From Deltaproteobacteria bacterium (GTDB lineage Bacteria > Myxococcota > Kuafuiibacteriia > Kuafuiibacteriales > Kuafuiibacteriaceae), in assembly GCA_016703535.1 (NCBI GenBank), contig JADJBV010000001.1:3834001-3898000 (forward strand): a stretch of DNA of 64,000 bases, written 5' to 3'. The notes beneath the pieces are model-generated. The model was not told the DNA's origin. It worked only from the letters and a program-made list of their open reading frames with translations, and made no database searches. The position numbers and the translations under genes were made by a program. Of this stretch, positions 26,437 to 34,844 are shown piece after piece. Positions within the stretch are counted from its first letter, which is position 1. Every line of letters begins with the position of its first letter.

Positions 26437-28271
26437 AGATCCCCCGCGCCAAAGAACTCTGCGCCCTGAGCGTCCACGGTGGGCACCACCAAGGCGCGGT
26501 CGAGGAGTTCGTTTCGCCGCTCGCAGGAGGGCTCGGCGATCAAGAGACAGCCGTGGCAGGCCGCCCCGTGGAGGTAGCGCTCCTCCCAGGGCGAGTCGGG
26601 TTGATGTTGGGCGCAGACCGGATCGTTCGAGCACAGGGTCCCGAGCTCGAGCGCGGTGCGGAGGTGGGTCTCGAGGTGCCGGCCGACCTCCACCAAACCG
26701 CCGAGGGTGCCCTCCGCGTCTGGAGTTCCGGTGTACAGCAGGATCCCCGCGCCCTGGTCGCCCACGTAGATCCGCTCCTTGATCGAGCTCGCCGCGTAGC
26801 CCGCGGCCAGGGACACCGCGCTGATCAACAGGTGCGACAGGGAGTGGAGCAGCACGTACCTCGGCCCCGGAAACGTGTTGGGATCGAGCTTCCGTGCGTT
26901 CGCCCAGGCCGCGTAGCCCCGAGCCAGCTGGTCGACTCGCCGCAGGACCGTGGCGCGCCCCAACCACTCCTCGAGCGCCTCCGCGGAGATCCCGATGAAG
27001 AAGCCTTCACCCCGGTTCTCGATGGCCGGGAGCCAACTGGCCTCCTTGGCGATCGCCGCCCTTTGAACGTCCAAGGCCAACTCACCGTCGATGTCCGCCA
27101 CCGCCGGCTCGAACCGCGTGAAGCCCAACTGGGCCACCACTTCCCTCAGTCGGTGGATGAGGACCACCCTCTCGATCTTGGCCATCGGGCCTCGGCGTTG
27201 GGGGTCGAGGGGGAGCGCGGTTGCGTAGAAGTCGGTCTCGGGTGCGTCTTCACCGAGCACCGGCTTGTTGGCCATCAGCGTTTCCAGCTCGGCGTGTTTG
27301 ATCTTCTTCTCGACCTTCGAGGCGCCACTTTTGCGTCGCTGGATCTCCGCAAAGATCTGCGCGTTGTCGTGGCCCTTGAGGGCGGCCTCCACCCGGTCCT
27401 TTCGCCGCTCCCGGACCAGGTCGCCCAGCTCCTCGACGTAGAGCAAGAAGTCGGTCCACACCCGATCCACCGCTTCCCGCAGGGCCTGGTCGGCCTCGGG
27501 GATGTGGATGACGCTCAAGATTTGGGTGAAGTAGGCGTTGCTGGCCGATCGAACCAAGAGGCGATTGATCTGCGGCTTCCCTTCCGCGCCCCCACAACGC
27601 TCTGGGGCCCAGCCCAGCCAGGGCCGCGCCCCGTTGCAGAATCCGAGAGGCGCCAAGCGATCCGGTCCGGGCAGGGCGTCGGAGAGGATCCGGCTCGCCT
27701 GGCACTCGCACCGAACAAAGATCTCCGAGAGGTCGCCGCTGGTGCCTCGTTCGTCCAGCCACAAGGTCCGCTGACACTGGGTGTGGCCGTGCACGAAGAA
27801 GGTCCAGTTGATGTCGTCGAGGTGGCCGTTGGTGCACGCTTGGACGAAGCGCATGGGCACCACCGGGAGCCGCTCTCCGTCATCGACGAAGCGTCCCCTG
27901 ATGAGCTGCCGCCGGTGGACAATCCGTCGAGAGCGCACGTCTTGACCCCAAGGCTGGTCGCGCCGGACCAAGAACCAATCGGGGAACTGCCAAACGCGGA
28001 TCCCGGTCTTGGGCTCCTCTTCGGCGGCGACGTCGACCGGTGGCGCAAAGAGCCGGACGTCCTCGCGACCGAGGAGCTTCTGGAGCTTTCCGACCAGCCG
28101 CTCTTCGAGGATCTCGCGATAGCCGCCCGCCACCGGATCGCCCCAGTAGTCGAGGCCGCTCACCAGCACCGAATATTGGGGCAGATCGATCATCGCTCCG
28201 GGGCCGAAGGTCGTCACCACCTGGCTCTGGCGCAGCTGCCCGTGGGGGCGCTTCGGATCCTTGGTACTCAC
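26433..28271 (-). CDS. drmB: DISARM protein DrmB (DUF1998)
   Basis: The 612-aa protein begins at a GTG that overlaps the drmA stop by four bases, and its own stop overlaps drmC in the same way. The opening RQSQVVTTFGPGAMIDLPQY is characteristic of DrmB. The C-terminal DUF1998 region (from ~470) shows LLHSLSHLLISAVSLAAGYA, IYVGDQGAGILLYTGTPDA and paired cysteines (CSNDPVCAQH, ACHGCLLIAEPSC) that likely bind zinc. DrmB forms a complex with the DrmA helicase and helps it sense unprotected phage DNA ends. Cys pairs in the middle (CTNGHLDD, CECQA, CNGAR) fit a second metal site. All segments are complete, so it is presumably functional. Confidence 0.93.
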   Translation of the reverse strand: MSTKDPKRPHGQLRQSQVVTTFGPGAMIDLPQYSVLVSGLDYWGDPVAGGYREILEERLVGKLQKLLGREDVRLFAPPVDVAAEEEPKTGIRVWQFPDWFLVRRDQPWGQDVRSRRIVHRRQLIRGRFVDDGERLPVVPMRFVQACTNGHLDDINWTFFVHGHTQCQRTLWLDERGTSGDLSEIFVRCECQASRILSDALPGPDRLAPLGFCNGARPWLGWAPERCGGAEGKPQINRLLVRSASNAYFTQILSVIHIPEADQALREAVDRVWTDFLLYVEELGDLVRERRKDRVEAALKGHDNAQIFAEIQRRKSGASKVEKKIKHAELETLMANKPVLGEDAPETDFYATALPLDPQRRGPMAKIERVVLIHRLREVVAQLGFTRFEPAVADIDGELALDVQRAAIAKEASWLPAIENRGEGFFIGISAEALEEWLGRATVLRRVDQLARGYAAWANARKLDPNTFPGPRYVLLHSLSHLLISAVSLAAGYAASSIKERIYVGDQGAGILLYTGTPDAEGTLGGLVEVGRHLETHLRTALELGTLCSNDPVCAQHQPDSPWEERYLHGAACHGCLLIAEPSCERRNELLDRALVVPTVDAQGAEFFGAGDL

Positions 28272-31200
28272 GGCTCGAGATCCTCCGTATCAAGGCTTGA
28301 GCCCTCGAGGGTGCTGACCCAGAGGTTCACGCTCGGCTCCACATCGCGCATGGAGCGGTGGGCCCGGAAGAGGCGCTGGGCAGAAGTGATGGGCTCCGGA
28401 TCCAGCGGGTCCCGGAGCAAAGGAGGCGCGCCGGTTTCCTCTCGCTGATACTGGAGTCCACCGGTGCCCTCGTAGTCCTTGGCGAGCTTGGCCCAGGCGT
28501 CGAGCAGATCATCGACTCGCCTCCGGAGCTTGGCCCGCTGAGCCTCCAGGTCAGCGGCAGGCAGCTCGGCGTCGTGTTCAAAGGCCCGCGCCGCCAGCAC
28601 CTCGGCGACGTACTCCAACGCCCCGCGCCGCTGGTGCGCCTGGCCCGCCTGGCGCGGCGCCGTCATCACCGGGTCGCCGTGGCGAGCGATGGCCACCACC
28701 ACCCCCGCCAAGCCCCGATCAATCGCCCGGGGCGCGAACGGCGTGACGCTGGTGGCCTCCACCGCCCGATAGAAGGACGCGTGGAAGGCGCCAAAACGCT
28801 CATAGTGGGAGCGATCCCGAGGTTTGTGCACGTTGAGGAGCGTGACCACCAGGCCCGGGCGGTTTTCGTCCCGCCCGACCCGGCTCGTCGCTTGAATATA
28901 TTCGGCCGTGGTCTTGGGTTGGCCCAACACCACCATCAACCCCAACCTCACGATATCCAGGCCCACGGAGATCATGTTCGTTGCCAGGGCCACGTCGACG
29001 CAGTCCTTTGTGGGGAACGGAACTTCCAGGCGGCGCTTCGCCGCCGAGACCTTGGAGGTCGTCTCGCGGCTGGTCAGCTCCAGAACGTCGTAGTTGATCC
29101 GGCGGTCCGCGAAGAGGCCCTGGCTCTCCCCGAAGCGCTGGCGTTTGCTATAACCCACGACCCGGGCCCGGACCTCGTCCTCGACGATGCGACGGCTCCC
29201 GCCCAACTCCCGCAGGCTGTTGAAGTAGCCGAGCAAGGTAAGGTACGGGTCCGCTGGGTTCTCCGGGTTCTTGTCGCCGCCCGCCGCCAGATAGGCCTTC
29301 TGAGCGGCGCCCATCAGCGCGAGGTAGGTCCGGAGCAGCAGCACCTTGGCGCTCCGGCCTTGGGCGGCGAGGCCCACGTAGAGTCGAGCGTGGCGTTCGC
29401 TTGGGGGCACCACCCTCGCGAAGAACGAGTCCCGAAGGTCGGGCCCGGGCGGCGGGAAGACCTCCACCCTCCGACGGGCGAAGAGCGCCTGGATCTGTCG
29501 CTGGGCGCGGCGCACCGTGGCGGTGGACGCCACCACCTTGGGCCGGATCACCTGATCCCCGACTTTGCGGGAGGCCAAGCTGTCGATCGCGGTCTCGTAG
29601 AGCCCGGCCATCGTCCCCAGCGGCCCGGAGATCAGGTGGAGTTCGTCCTGGATGATCAGGTCGGGAGGCGGCAGGCCACCCTCGAGCCGAGCTCCCGTGC
29701 CCGGGTTCCCGGGGCCGTAGAAGCCATCCTTGTTGTGGCGGTCCACCTTGCCGAAGAGGGCCCCCGCCTGCGCCAACCAAGGGAGCCCCGCGAACTTATC
29801 CACGGTGGCGATCAGGAAGCAGGGCAGGCGCCGATAGATGGGCTCATCGATCGCCAAGAGCGGCAGGTGGCCCAGGCGCCGCGGCGAGAAGTCACAGTTT
29901 CGGTTCAGGCACGAGACCTGGAGGTCGAGGGGCGCCGCCTCGTTGGGCGTGAGCTTAAATGACTCCTTCTTGAACTCAGCGTCGCACCAAGGGCACTTCT
30001 CAATCGGGATGGGCATCCCTTTGCTCGGATCGCCCTGATAGGCGCTGACCCGGGCCCTTGCGGTGTACCGGCTGTTGTCGCCCTTCTTTCCCAGGCGATT
30101 GGGCGTGGCCGCCGATCCCACCCAGAGGCCGATCTCAAAGGGCCAGGCGCCGAGCTTCTTGGGATCTTCGCGCCGGATCAGCTCCAAGGCGCAGATCAGG
30201 GTCGAGGCCCGGGAGAGTTGGTCCAGGGTCAGGAGGCGCAACGTGTACCGCATCAACACGCTGACCCCGCAAGATCCCGGGCCCGGGTCGCGCAGCCGCC
30301 GCAGGACCAGCGTGAACGCCGCCAGGCCCAGGTAGGCTTCGGTCTTGCCGCCGCCGGTCGGGAAGAACAGGAGGTCGACGATCTCCCGCTCGGGGTGGGT
30401 CGGCTCAGCGACGCCTCGCAGGTTGAGCAGGAGGAAGGCGAGCTGGAACGGCCGCCACTCGGGCGCCCTGCCCTTGCCGTCGAAGTCCTTGCGTCGACGC
30501 CGGGCCTGCATGGCCATCGCTCGGTTGGCCAGTCTGAAGGCAAGGAAGGCCTGCGGGTCGCGCCCCAGCAGCTCCAGGCCCTCCTTGATCCGGCGCTTGG
30601 CGATGGCCGCCCGCTCGAGCAACTCATGTTGCACTTCGGCGCGGCGCTCCGTTTCCACCCGGCTCTTTCCCTGTTCTGCGATCCAGCGCTCGTAGTCGTT
30701 CACCAACGGCGCCAAGTGAGCCTCGAGGGCCTGAGGCGTCGGCAGGCCCGCCAAGGTCTCCATGTTGAGCATCCCGGGCTGAAGTTCGCCGGGGACGACC
30801 TTCTCGACCTCGGCGGTGGGCATCCAGGTGCTCTCGATCCTTCGACACAGACCATCGGCATCAACAAGAGCGCGGCACGCCACGCCGTGGCCGACCCCGA
30901 ACTCGGCGACGTCGCGATACTGGAGGTCGGCGATGCGGTCGTCCGAATCGGTGCTCTCAAGGCCGTGCAGATCGGGTCGCCGGGTGAAGCCCTCCGGACA
31001 CGACAGCGCCAGCGACGCCTGAAACGCGAAGGCCTTGTCCTTCTGTTCGTCGTCGGCGTGGGCCCGTTCGTTGACCAAGAACACCGAGACCGCCCGGGTC
31101 CCTTTGGGGACCAGGACCTTCTTGCTCGCGGGGACCTCCCGGACCGAGACCACGATCCGAAGGCCGGCAGAGCCTGAGACCTCGATCGGAGCGCTACCTT

Positions 31201-31690
31201 CTTTGAGGTCCACCGGCAGGCTCGCGGCCCTTGGGTTCCGCTGCCACTTCAGGCTTCGCGGCTGACTGATCACCTCCGTTTCAGCGCCCGCGGGGCGGTG
31301 CGCACCCGAGGCCTCCTCGGCGCTGATCGGGCTGTAGTCACCCCAGTGGATCTTGACGTGGAGGCGGCCCACCTCGGGCCCAACCAGTACGCTCAAGCCC
31401 ATCGACGATGGAAAGAAGACCTTCTTCGCCGCGGTAGACTCCGGGCGTTGATCATCATCGGTCCCGGGCTCATCCCCCGCCGCGCTGATCTCCTCCTGCG
31501 CGTTCGGATCGCTCCGCTGTTCATCGGGCGCGTGGTGCGGGACCAGGAACCCGGTCAGGTACCAACGGGAGGGTGCGATGGGGAGAACTTCCTCGGCGTA
31601 CTCATGGTCGGGCGCGGGCCCGATGAGATCGAGGCCAAGGGCAGTCACCAACTCGGCCCGTACCTGGGCAGGCGTCTCTCGGGCGGGCAT
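28268..31690 (-). CDS. drmA: DISARM helicase DrmA
   Basis: About 1,140 residues from ATG 31690 (a GTG at 31711 is an alternative). It is an SF2 helicase: Walker A in FFPTGGGKTEAYLGLAAF (~residue 447), the DExH-type motif IIQDELHLISGPLG (~682), STATVRRA, and motif VI in YIQATSRVGRD (~935). A Cys cluster (CPWCDAEF ... CLNRNCDF) sits between the helicase lobes. DrmA threads and recognises incoming DNA and, with DrmB, prevents phage DNA circularisation or replication; methylation by DrmMI marks host DNA. drmA heads the coupled drmABC operon. Its start is divergent from a HExxH gene, with a shared repeat element in between. Confidence 0.93.
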   Translation of the reverse strand: MPARETPAQVRAELVTALGLDLIGPAPDHEYAEEVLPIAPSRWYLTGFLVPHHAPDEQRSDPNAQEEISAAGDEPGTDDDQRPESTAAKKVFFPSSMGLSVLVGPEVGRLHVKIHWGDYSPISAEEASGAHRPAGAETEVISQPRSLKWQRNPRAASLPVDLKEGSAPIEVSGSAGLRIVVSVREVPASKKVLVPKGTRAVSVFLVNERAHADDEQKDKAFAFQASLALSCPEGFTRRPDLHGLESTDSDDRIADLQYRDVAEFGVGHGVACRALVDADGLCRRIESTWMPTAEVEKVVPGELQPGMLNMETLAGLPTPQALEAHLAPLVNDYERWIAEQGKSRVETERRAEVQHELLERAAIAKRRIKEGLELLGRDPQAFLAFRLANRAMAMQARRRRKDFDGKGRAPEWRPFQLAFLLLNLRGVAEPTHPEREIVDLLFFPTGGGKTEAYLGLAAFTLVLRRLRDPGPGSCGVSVLMRYTLRLLTLDQLSRASTLICALELIRREDPKKLGAWPFEIGLWVGSAATPNRLGKKGDNSRYTARARVSAYQGDPSKGMPIPIEKCPWCDAEFKKESFKLTPNEAAPLDLQVSCLNRNCDFSPRRLGHLPLLAIDEPIYRRLPCFLIATVDKFAGLPWLAQAGALFGKVDRHNKDGFYGPGNPGTGARLEGGLPPPDLIIQDELHLISGPLGTMAGLYETAIDSLASRKVGDQVIRPKVVASTATVRRAQRQIQALFARRRVEVFPPPGPDLRDSFFARVVPPSERHARLYVGLAAQGRSAKVLLLRTYLALMGAAQKAYLAAGGDKNPENPADPYLTLLGYFNSLRELGGSRRIVEDEVRARVVGYSKRQRFGESQGLFADRRINYDVLELTSRETTSKVSAAKRRLEVPFPTKDCVDVALATNMISVGLDIVRLGLMVVLGQPKTTAEYIQATSRVGRDENRPGLVVTLLNVHKPRDRSHYERFGAFHASFYRAVEATSVTPFAPRAIDRGLAGVVVAIARHGDPVMTAPRQAGQAHQRRGALEYVAEVLAARAFEHDAELPAADLEAQRAKLRRRVDDLLDAWAKLAKDYEGTGGLQYQREETGAPPLLRDPLDPEPITSAQRLFRAHRSMRDVEPSVNLWVSTLEGSSLDTEDLEP

Positions 31691-31754
31691 CGACGGCCTC
31701 GACCCTACCAAGGGCTGGGGCCCGGGAGAATCCCAGGCCCAGACCCCACGAAAT

Positions 31755-31820
31755 GTCCGGCGAGATCGTCCGGCCGGACGGACGCCGGACGGACGCCGGA
31801 CGATCCGGACCGGACGAATC
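31755..31820. promoter_or_regulatory. Repeat element, copy 2, in the drmA / HExxH divergent promoter
   Basis: GTCCGGCGAGATCGTCC is followed by GGCCGGACGGACGCC, a second GGACGGACGCC and CCGGACGAATC. It shares with the copies at 20267 and 53479 the core TCGTCCGGCCGGACG and the GGACGAATC right end, but its repeats are 10-bp units GGACGGACGCC-like rather than GGACGAATCC. It lies about 65 bp upstream of the drmA ATG (minus) and 76 bp upstream of the HExxH gene (plus), so it could act on both. Confidence 0.65.
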
Positions 31821-31895
31821 AGCCTAAGTAGAGGAGATCAGAGAGGAGGGGTGGGGACCCGTAGGTTGGTCCGAGTCCTGCTGAGTCGGGTGCCC

Positions 31896-32741
31896 ATGAC
31901 CACGGTCCAGGGATCCCGTCGCTCCCCGCCCACCCCCGCCGCCTGTACCTCCGGGCACCACGGCCAGAGCCCGCGTGTTCGGCCGGCCGAGCCCGAGCCC
32001 AGCGCCTTGGGCCTCCGTCCCGATCCGGCGGAAGGACCCCTGCCTCCTCGGGACCACTACGAGAACCTGATCGCCCAGAACTACGCCGACCAGGGCTACG
32101 TGAAGTTTGCCGAGCTGCTCGAGGCCGGCCACGTCTGCGCCGCCTGCCACCTGACCCGGCCCACCAACGGCGTCCCCACCGACCAGCAGCTCGACCTTGA
32201 GCGCTACGCCACCGTCGCCAGCCTCGCCCGGGCCCTCCGCGTCACGACCGAGATCCTGGCCACCGGCTACATGAGCGCGGTCTCGGCCATGGAGGTCCGG
32301 ATCGCCTCCCAGAGCTTCCGGGTCACCGCCCGCAACCTGAGCGACGGCCTCGACGAGATCACGCTCCGAAGGATCGGTGAGGAGATCGCCAGAGACCCGG
32401 TGGCCTCCCGCGCCTACCGGCAGATGCAGGACCAGGGCACGGAGGTAGTCTTCGAGTTTGGGCGGCCACCGCCTGGTCTCGACGGAGAGGCGCTTCGATT
32501 CGAGAACCGGATCATCGTCTACGTCCAGAACCACCGATCGGCGATGGAGGCCGTCCGCACCATGGTGCACGAGACCAGTCACATCCATCGCATGTACCGC
32601 GGCAACATCGTGAATCAGCTCGATGAGGTCCGTGCCTTCAGCCGAGAGTTCGTGTATGAGCGAGGAAGGCGGCCAGCGCTCCAGGAGCGAGAAGCGATCT
32701 GGGCGCGGGTGCGGCGCGACTACGCGGACTTGGGGGAGTGA
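31896..32741 (+). CDS. Predicted HExxH zinc metallopeptidase, module 1 (uncharacterised family)
   Basis: The 281-aa protein (ATG 31896; GTG/TTG starts up to 45 bp earlier are possible) is a paralogue of the gene at 54613. The shared N-terminus reads GHHGQSPRVRPAEPEPSALG, then DHYENLIAQNYADQGYVKFA and a Cys-x-x-Cys-His (C81, C84, H85). The C-terminal part has MVHETSHIHR (His225, Glu226, His229) with a candidate third ligand Glu244 in LDEVRAF, as in gluzincin peptidases. No signal peptide, so it acts in the cytosol or is carried by another system. Its stop overlaps the start of a 70-aa zinc-ribbon gene (TGATG). No named family is recognised. It could be a toxin, or a regulator-cleaving peptidase like ImmA/IrrE. 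Confidence 0.7.
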   Translation: MTTVQGSRRSPPTPAACTSGHHGQSPRVRPAEPEPSALGLRPDPAEGPLPPRDHYENLIAQNYADQGYVKFAELLEAGHVCAACHLTRPTNGVPTDQQLDLERYATVASLARALRVTTEILATGYMSAVSAMEVRIASQSFRVTARNLSDGLDEITLRRIGEEIARDPVASRAYRQMQDQGTEVVFEFGRPPPGLDGEALRFENRIIVYVQNHRSAMEAVRTMVHETSHIHRMYRGNIVNQLDEVRAFSREFVYERGRRPALQEREAIWARVRRDYADLGE

Positions 32742-32953
32742 TGGAAGTCGTCTACTTGACGGAAGCCGAGATCGACCACGAGGTCATGCTCCCTCGGATC
32801 CAGGCCGGTGAGATCAAGCCCCACTGCGCGCGCTGCAAAGCCGAGCTCAAGATCCACCGGATGAGGGACGGCCGGATCCACGCCATCGAGTGCTCCAAGA
32901 ACCCCAACCACCTGGGCATCCGCTACAACTACAAGAGCTCCAGCGAGTCCTAG
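32741..32953 (+). CDS. Small zinc-ribbon-like partner of the HExxH protein, module 1
   Basis: The 70-aa protein begins at ATG 32741, directly overlapping the HExxH stop (TGATG), with GGGGGAG upstream. After an acidic N-terminus (LTEAEIDHEVMLPRIQ) it has CARCKAEL and, ~20 residues on, CSKNPNH, which together can form a zinc ribbon. It aligns with the 75-aa gene at 55491 (DHEVMLPRI versus NHEIMARIS; C-x-x-C-K in both). Conserved coupling in two loci suggests an obligate partner, for instance an inhibitor/immunity protein or a substrate adaptor. No known family was recognised. Confidence 0.68.
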   Translation: MEVVYLTEAEIDHEVMLPRIQAGEIKPHCARCKAELKIHRMRDGRIHAIECSKNPNHLGIRYNYKSSSES

Positions 32954-33028
32954 CCCGGTCACGGCGCCCAGGAGGCTCACGAAATCCGGTCGCTTCGCCC
33001 GAAGCACCCTTGACCCGTCCTCGTCGGA

Positions 33029-33355
33029 TTGACAAAAGATCAATCAGACCAGGGGGCGTTCGAGGACATCGATACGGATCTTGCCCTTCCACCTGCGAGA
33101 GCGCGGAAGCTGCTGTCGCGGGTCTTGGTCACGGGTACCGTCGTCTTCAGCAGGCACGCCCGGCGCGAAATGGACGCGGATGGGATGACCGAGCAGGACG
33201 CCATCAACGTGCTTCGAGCCGGGCGGATTCATGAGCCGGCGGAGTTTGAGGGAGCGTCGTGGCGGTACCGATGCCACACGGTTCGCTTCTGCGTGGTGGT
33301 CGCCTTCGATGGCGCCACCCGCTCGATCGTGGTGACCGCATGGAGAAAGCAATGA
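33029..33355 (+). CDS. DUF4258 (RelE-like) toxin of a type II toxin-antitoxin pair
   Basis: The 108-aa protein is read from TTG 33029, the only reasonable start (no ATG in the first half). The core FSRHARREMDADGMTEQDAI and WRYRCHTVRFCVVVAFDG and the last beta strand SIVVTAWRKQ are the features of DUF4258: a RelE/MqsR-type fold with the conserved S-x-H-A-x-x-R-M start and a C-terminal V-T-x-W/Y. Such toxins are mRNA interferases, acting on the ribosome or on free mRNA. The toxin gene comes first and its stop (TGA) overlaps the antitoxin ATG. The first ~30 residues are extra and may be poorly ordered or untranslated. Confidence 0.75.
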   Translation: MTKDQSDQGAFEDIDTDLALPPARARKLLSRVLVTGTVVFSRHARREMDADGMTEQDAINVLRAGRIHEPAEFEGASWRYRCHTVRFCVVVAFDGATRSIVVTAWRKQ

Positions 33356-33816
33356 AATGCGTGATGTGTGGAAAGGCCGGGCTCAAGAGGACCAGGGAGC
33401 AGGTCACCTACAACGAGGTCGCCGTGGTCGAAGCCTCGGTCCACGTTTGTCCTCGGTGCGGTGAGCGCTACGAGGGCTTCGACCGGGTCGAAGAGCTGAG
33501 CCAAACCGTCGCCCGCCAGATCGCTCGACGAGCGGAACGCCTGACGCCCGCGGAGATCCGGTTCCTCCGCAAGTACCTGGGGTACTCCGGCCGAGACTTC
33601 GCGGCCTTCCTCGGAGTCACCCCGGAGACGGTATCTCGCTGGGAGAGCAACTCGAGTCCCAAGCCCATGCCGCTCTCCACCGAGAAACTCCTGCGATACA
33701 TGGCCATGAACGACCGCCCCGTGAGCGACTACGGTCTGGATCAGGCAGGTTCAAGCGAACAGGCCTCCTATTTGCTCGAGTTCAAGCAGCAAAAAGGCAC
33801 GTGGGCCCAGAGCTAA
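33352..33816 (+). CDS. MqsA/HigA-like antitoxin with zinc ribbon and helix-turn-helix
   Basis: The 154-aa protein starts at ATG 33352 (overlapping the toxin stop as ATGA), with GGAGAAA seven bases upstream. The N-terminal CVMCGKAG and CPRCGERYEGF form an MqsA-type zinc ribbon that binds the toxin. Residues ~60-120 are an XRE helix-turn-helix (LTPAEIRFLRKYLGYSGRDF, FLGVTPETVSRWES) that binds the operator and represses the pair. The C-terminal tail is Ser/Gln-rich. Toxin-first order is typical for mqsRA-type loci. It should neutralise the DUF4258 toxin and autoregulate the operon; the promoter is likely in the ~75 bp before 33029. Confidence 0.87.
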   Translation: MKCVMCGKAGLKRTREQVTYNEVAVVEASVHVCPRCGERYEGFDRVEELSQTVARQIARRAERLTPAEIRFLRKYLGYSGRDFAAFLGVTPETVSRWESNSSPKPMPLSTEKLLRYMAMNDRPVSDYGLDQAGSSEQASYLLEFKQQKGTWAQS

Positions 33817-33880
33817 GCCGGAGGCTCAGTAGAGACTCTTGGCCGCGGAAGCGCGGAGCTTAGTCGCAGAAGTTAGCTGG

Positions 33881-34510
33881 CTACCAGCCTTCGGGCCTTC
33901 GAATGGTCGTTCCAGGAATGACCTCCGGAAACTGGGCCGCAATGAGATGGCTGCGCCGAATGTAGCGAACGAATGACGCTACATCTTTGAGTGCTTGGGT
34001 GCATCTCTCACTCGGACATAGCACACCGATCGGCTTGCCAAGCTCAGCACGGGCGACACGGATCGGCTCGACCAGATCGCTGTCGTTCGTAATCACCACC
34101 GCGGCGTCGTACGCGTCCTTCCAACCGTCGTTGAGCAGGTGGATGGCCAGACTTACGTCCGAGCCCTTCTCCTCGAAGTGCTGCACCTGGACAGTCTTTG
34201 GCCCGTCCGGAGGTGGATCGACCAACGGGCGATAGACCTTCTTCGAAAGAAAGGTGCCGTAGTGCAGCGCGTAGATGGGGTGATGTTCGAGGGCAGATAG
34301 ATAGGCGTGCTGTCGCCGAGGCGCATCAGGATCGTCCTTCCCCGAGATCCGAGCGGTGAAGTAGCCCACCTTCTCGACTCGATTCTTCGAGCGAAGCATC
34401 TGCGCGGTCAGCGCCTCGATGTTGAGCCATTTGACGCCAACCTCGCCCTTGAGGGCTCGGTAGTAGAGGTTGAACCCGTCGACGTAGACTAGGACGCGCG
34501 CGATGCTCAC
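33881..34510 (-). CDS. NYN (LabA-like PIN) domain nuclease
   Basis: The 209-aa protein starts at GTG 34510. The NYN domain shows YVDGFNLYYR (first catalytic Asp), KGSDVSLAIHLLNDGW (second acidic residues in the E-x-G-x-D-V motif) and VITNDSDLVEPIR (third acidic pair). These residues coordinate Mg for RNA cleavage in the PIN/NYN family. The rest (ARISGKDDPDAPRRQHAYLS) is usual for LabA/DUF88-type proteins. Its target RNA is unknown. It is set among defence genes between the TA pair and the dGTPase-like gene, so an abortive-infection role is plausible but only inferred. A strong perfect palindrome lies just upstream of its start. Confidence 0.88.
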   Translation of the reverse strand: MSIARVLVYVDGFNLYYRALKGEVGVKWLNIEALTAQMLRSKNRVEKVGYFTARISGKDDPDAPRRQHAYLSALEHHPIYALHYGTFLSKKVYRPLVDPPPDGPKTVQVQHFEEKGSDVSLAIHLLNDGWKDAYDAAVVITNDSDLVEPIRVARAELGKPIGVLCPSERCTQALKDVASFVRYIRRSHLIAAQFPEVIPGTTIRRPEGW

Positions 34511-34519
34511 GGGGCTACC

Positions 34520-34597
34520 AGATGGCGCACCCGCTAGGCTGCGCTGAACCGCGTCGCGGCGCTAGAAGGCGAGCGCAGCCTAGCGGGTGCGCCATCT
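34520..34597. repeat. Perfect 26-bp inverted repeat
   Basis: Bases 34520-34545 (AGATGGCGCACCCGCTAGG then CTGCGCT) are exactly the reverse complement of 34572-34597, with a 26-base loop. The hairpin lies ten bases upstream of the NYN start. There is no T-run, so a plain intrinsic terminator is unlikely. It could be a mobile-element remnant, a bidirectional RNA hairpin or a regulatory structure for the NYN mRNA 5' end. Confidence 0.75.
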
Positions 34598-34627
34598 AAC
34601 GGTCAAACCCCTTAGGTTCAGAAACAG

Positions 34628-34663
34628 CAAAGGCCGGACCCCCGAATGGAGAACCGGCCTTTG
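34628..34663. terminator. Hairpin, possible terminator
   Basis: CAAAGGCCGG (34628-34637) pairs exactly with CCGGCCTTTG (34654-34663) across a 16-base loop. It lies between the NYN gene and the dGTPase-like gene, both on the minus strand, and could stop transcription coming from the latter. No poly-T tail is present, so it is only a possible terminator. Confidence 0.4.
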
Positions 34664-34809
34664 GACCGACAGCACGCTGCCGGCGGGTATGACTGCTCAT
34701 ATCGGCCGAACCGCCCCAGCGTCAAGGTGTGCTTGTTCACAGCGGGGCCGGCGAGGTCATCCAAGGTCTCAAGCGCATGAAATTATTGATAGTCTATCTC
34801 GGCAAGGCC

Positions 34810-34834
34810 AGCCGTCCTCAAAGCAGGGACGGCT
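34810..34834. terminator. Hairpin just after the dGTPase-like stop
   Basis: AGCCGTCC (34810-34817) pairs with GGACGGCT (34827-34834) across a nine-base loop. It lies ten bases downstream of the minus-strand stop at 34845, where a terminator is expected. The U-run is missing. Confidence 0.4.
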
Positions 34835-34844
34835 CCGGCGTCGA

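Noticed and set aside
26553..28448. A 631-codon plus-strand frame
   Set aside because: Antisense to drmB, which has recognisable conserved segments and coupled neighbours; the plus-strand translation is Gly/Arg/Leu/Pro-rich with no motif.
34520..34597. Integron attC site
   Set aside because: One end (ATCTAAC) fits the RYYYAAC pattern but the opposite GTTRRRY end is missing and no integrase or cassette array is present.
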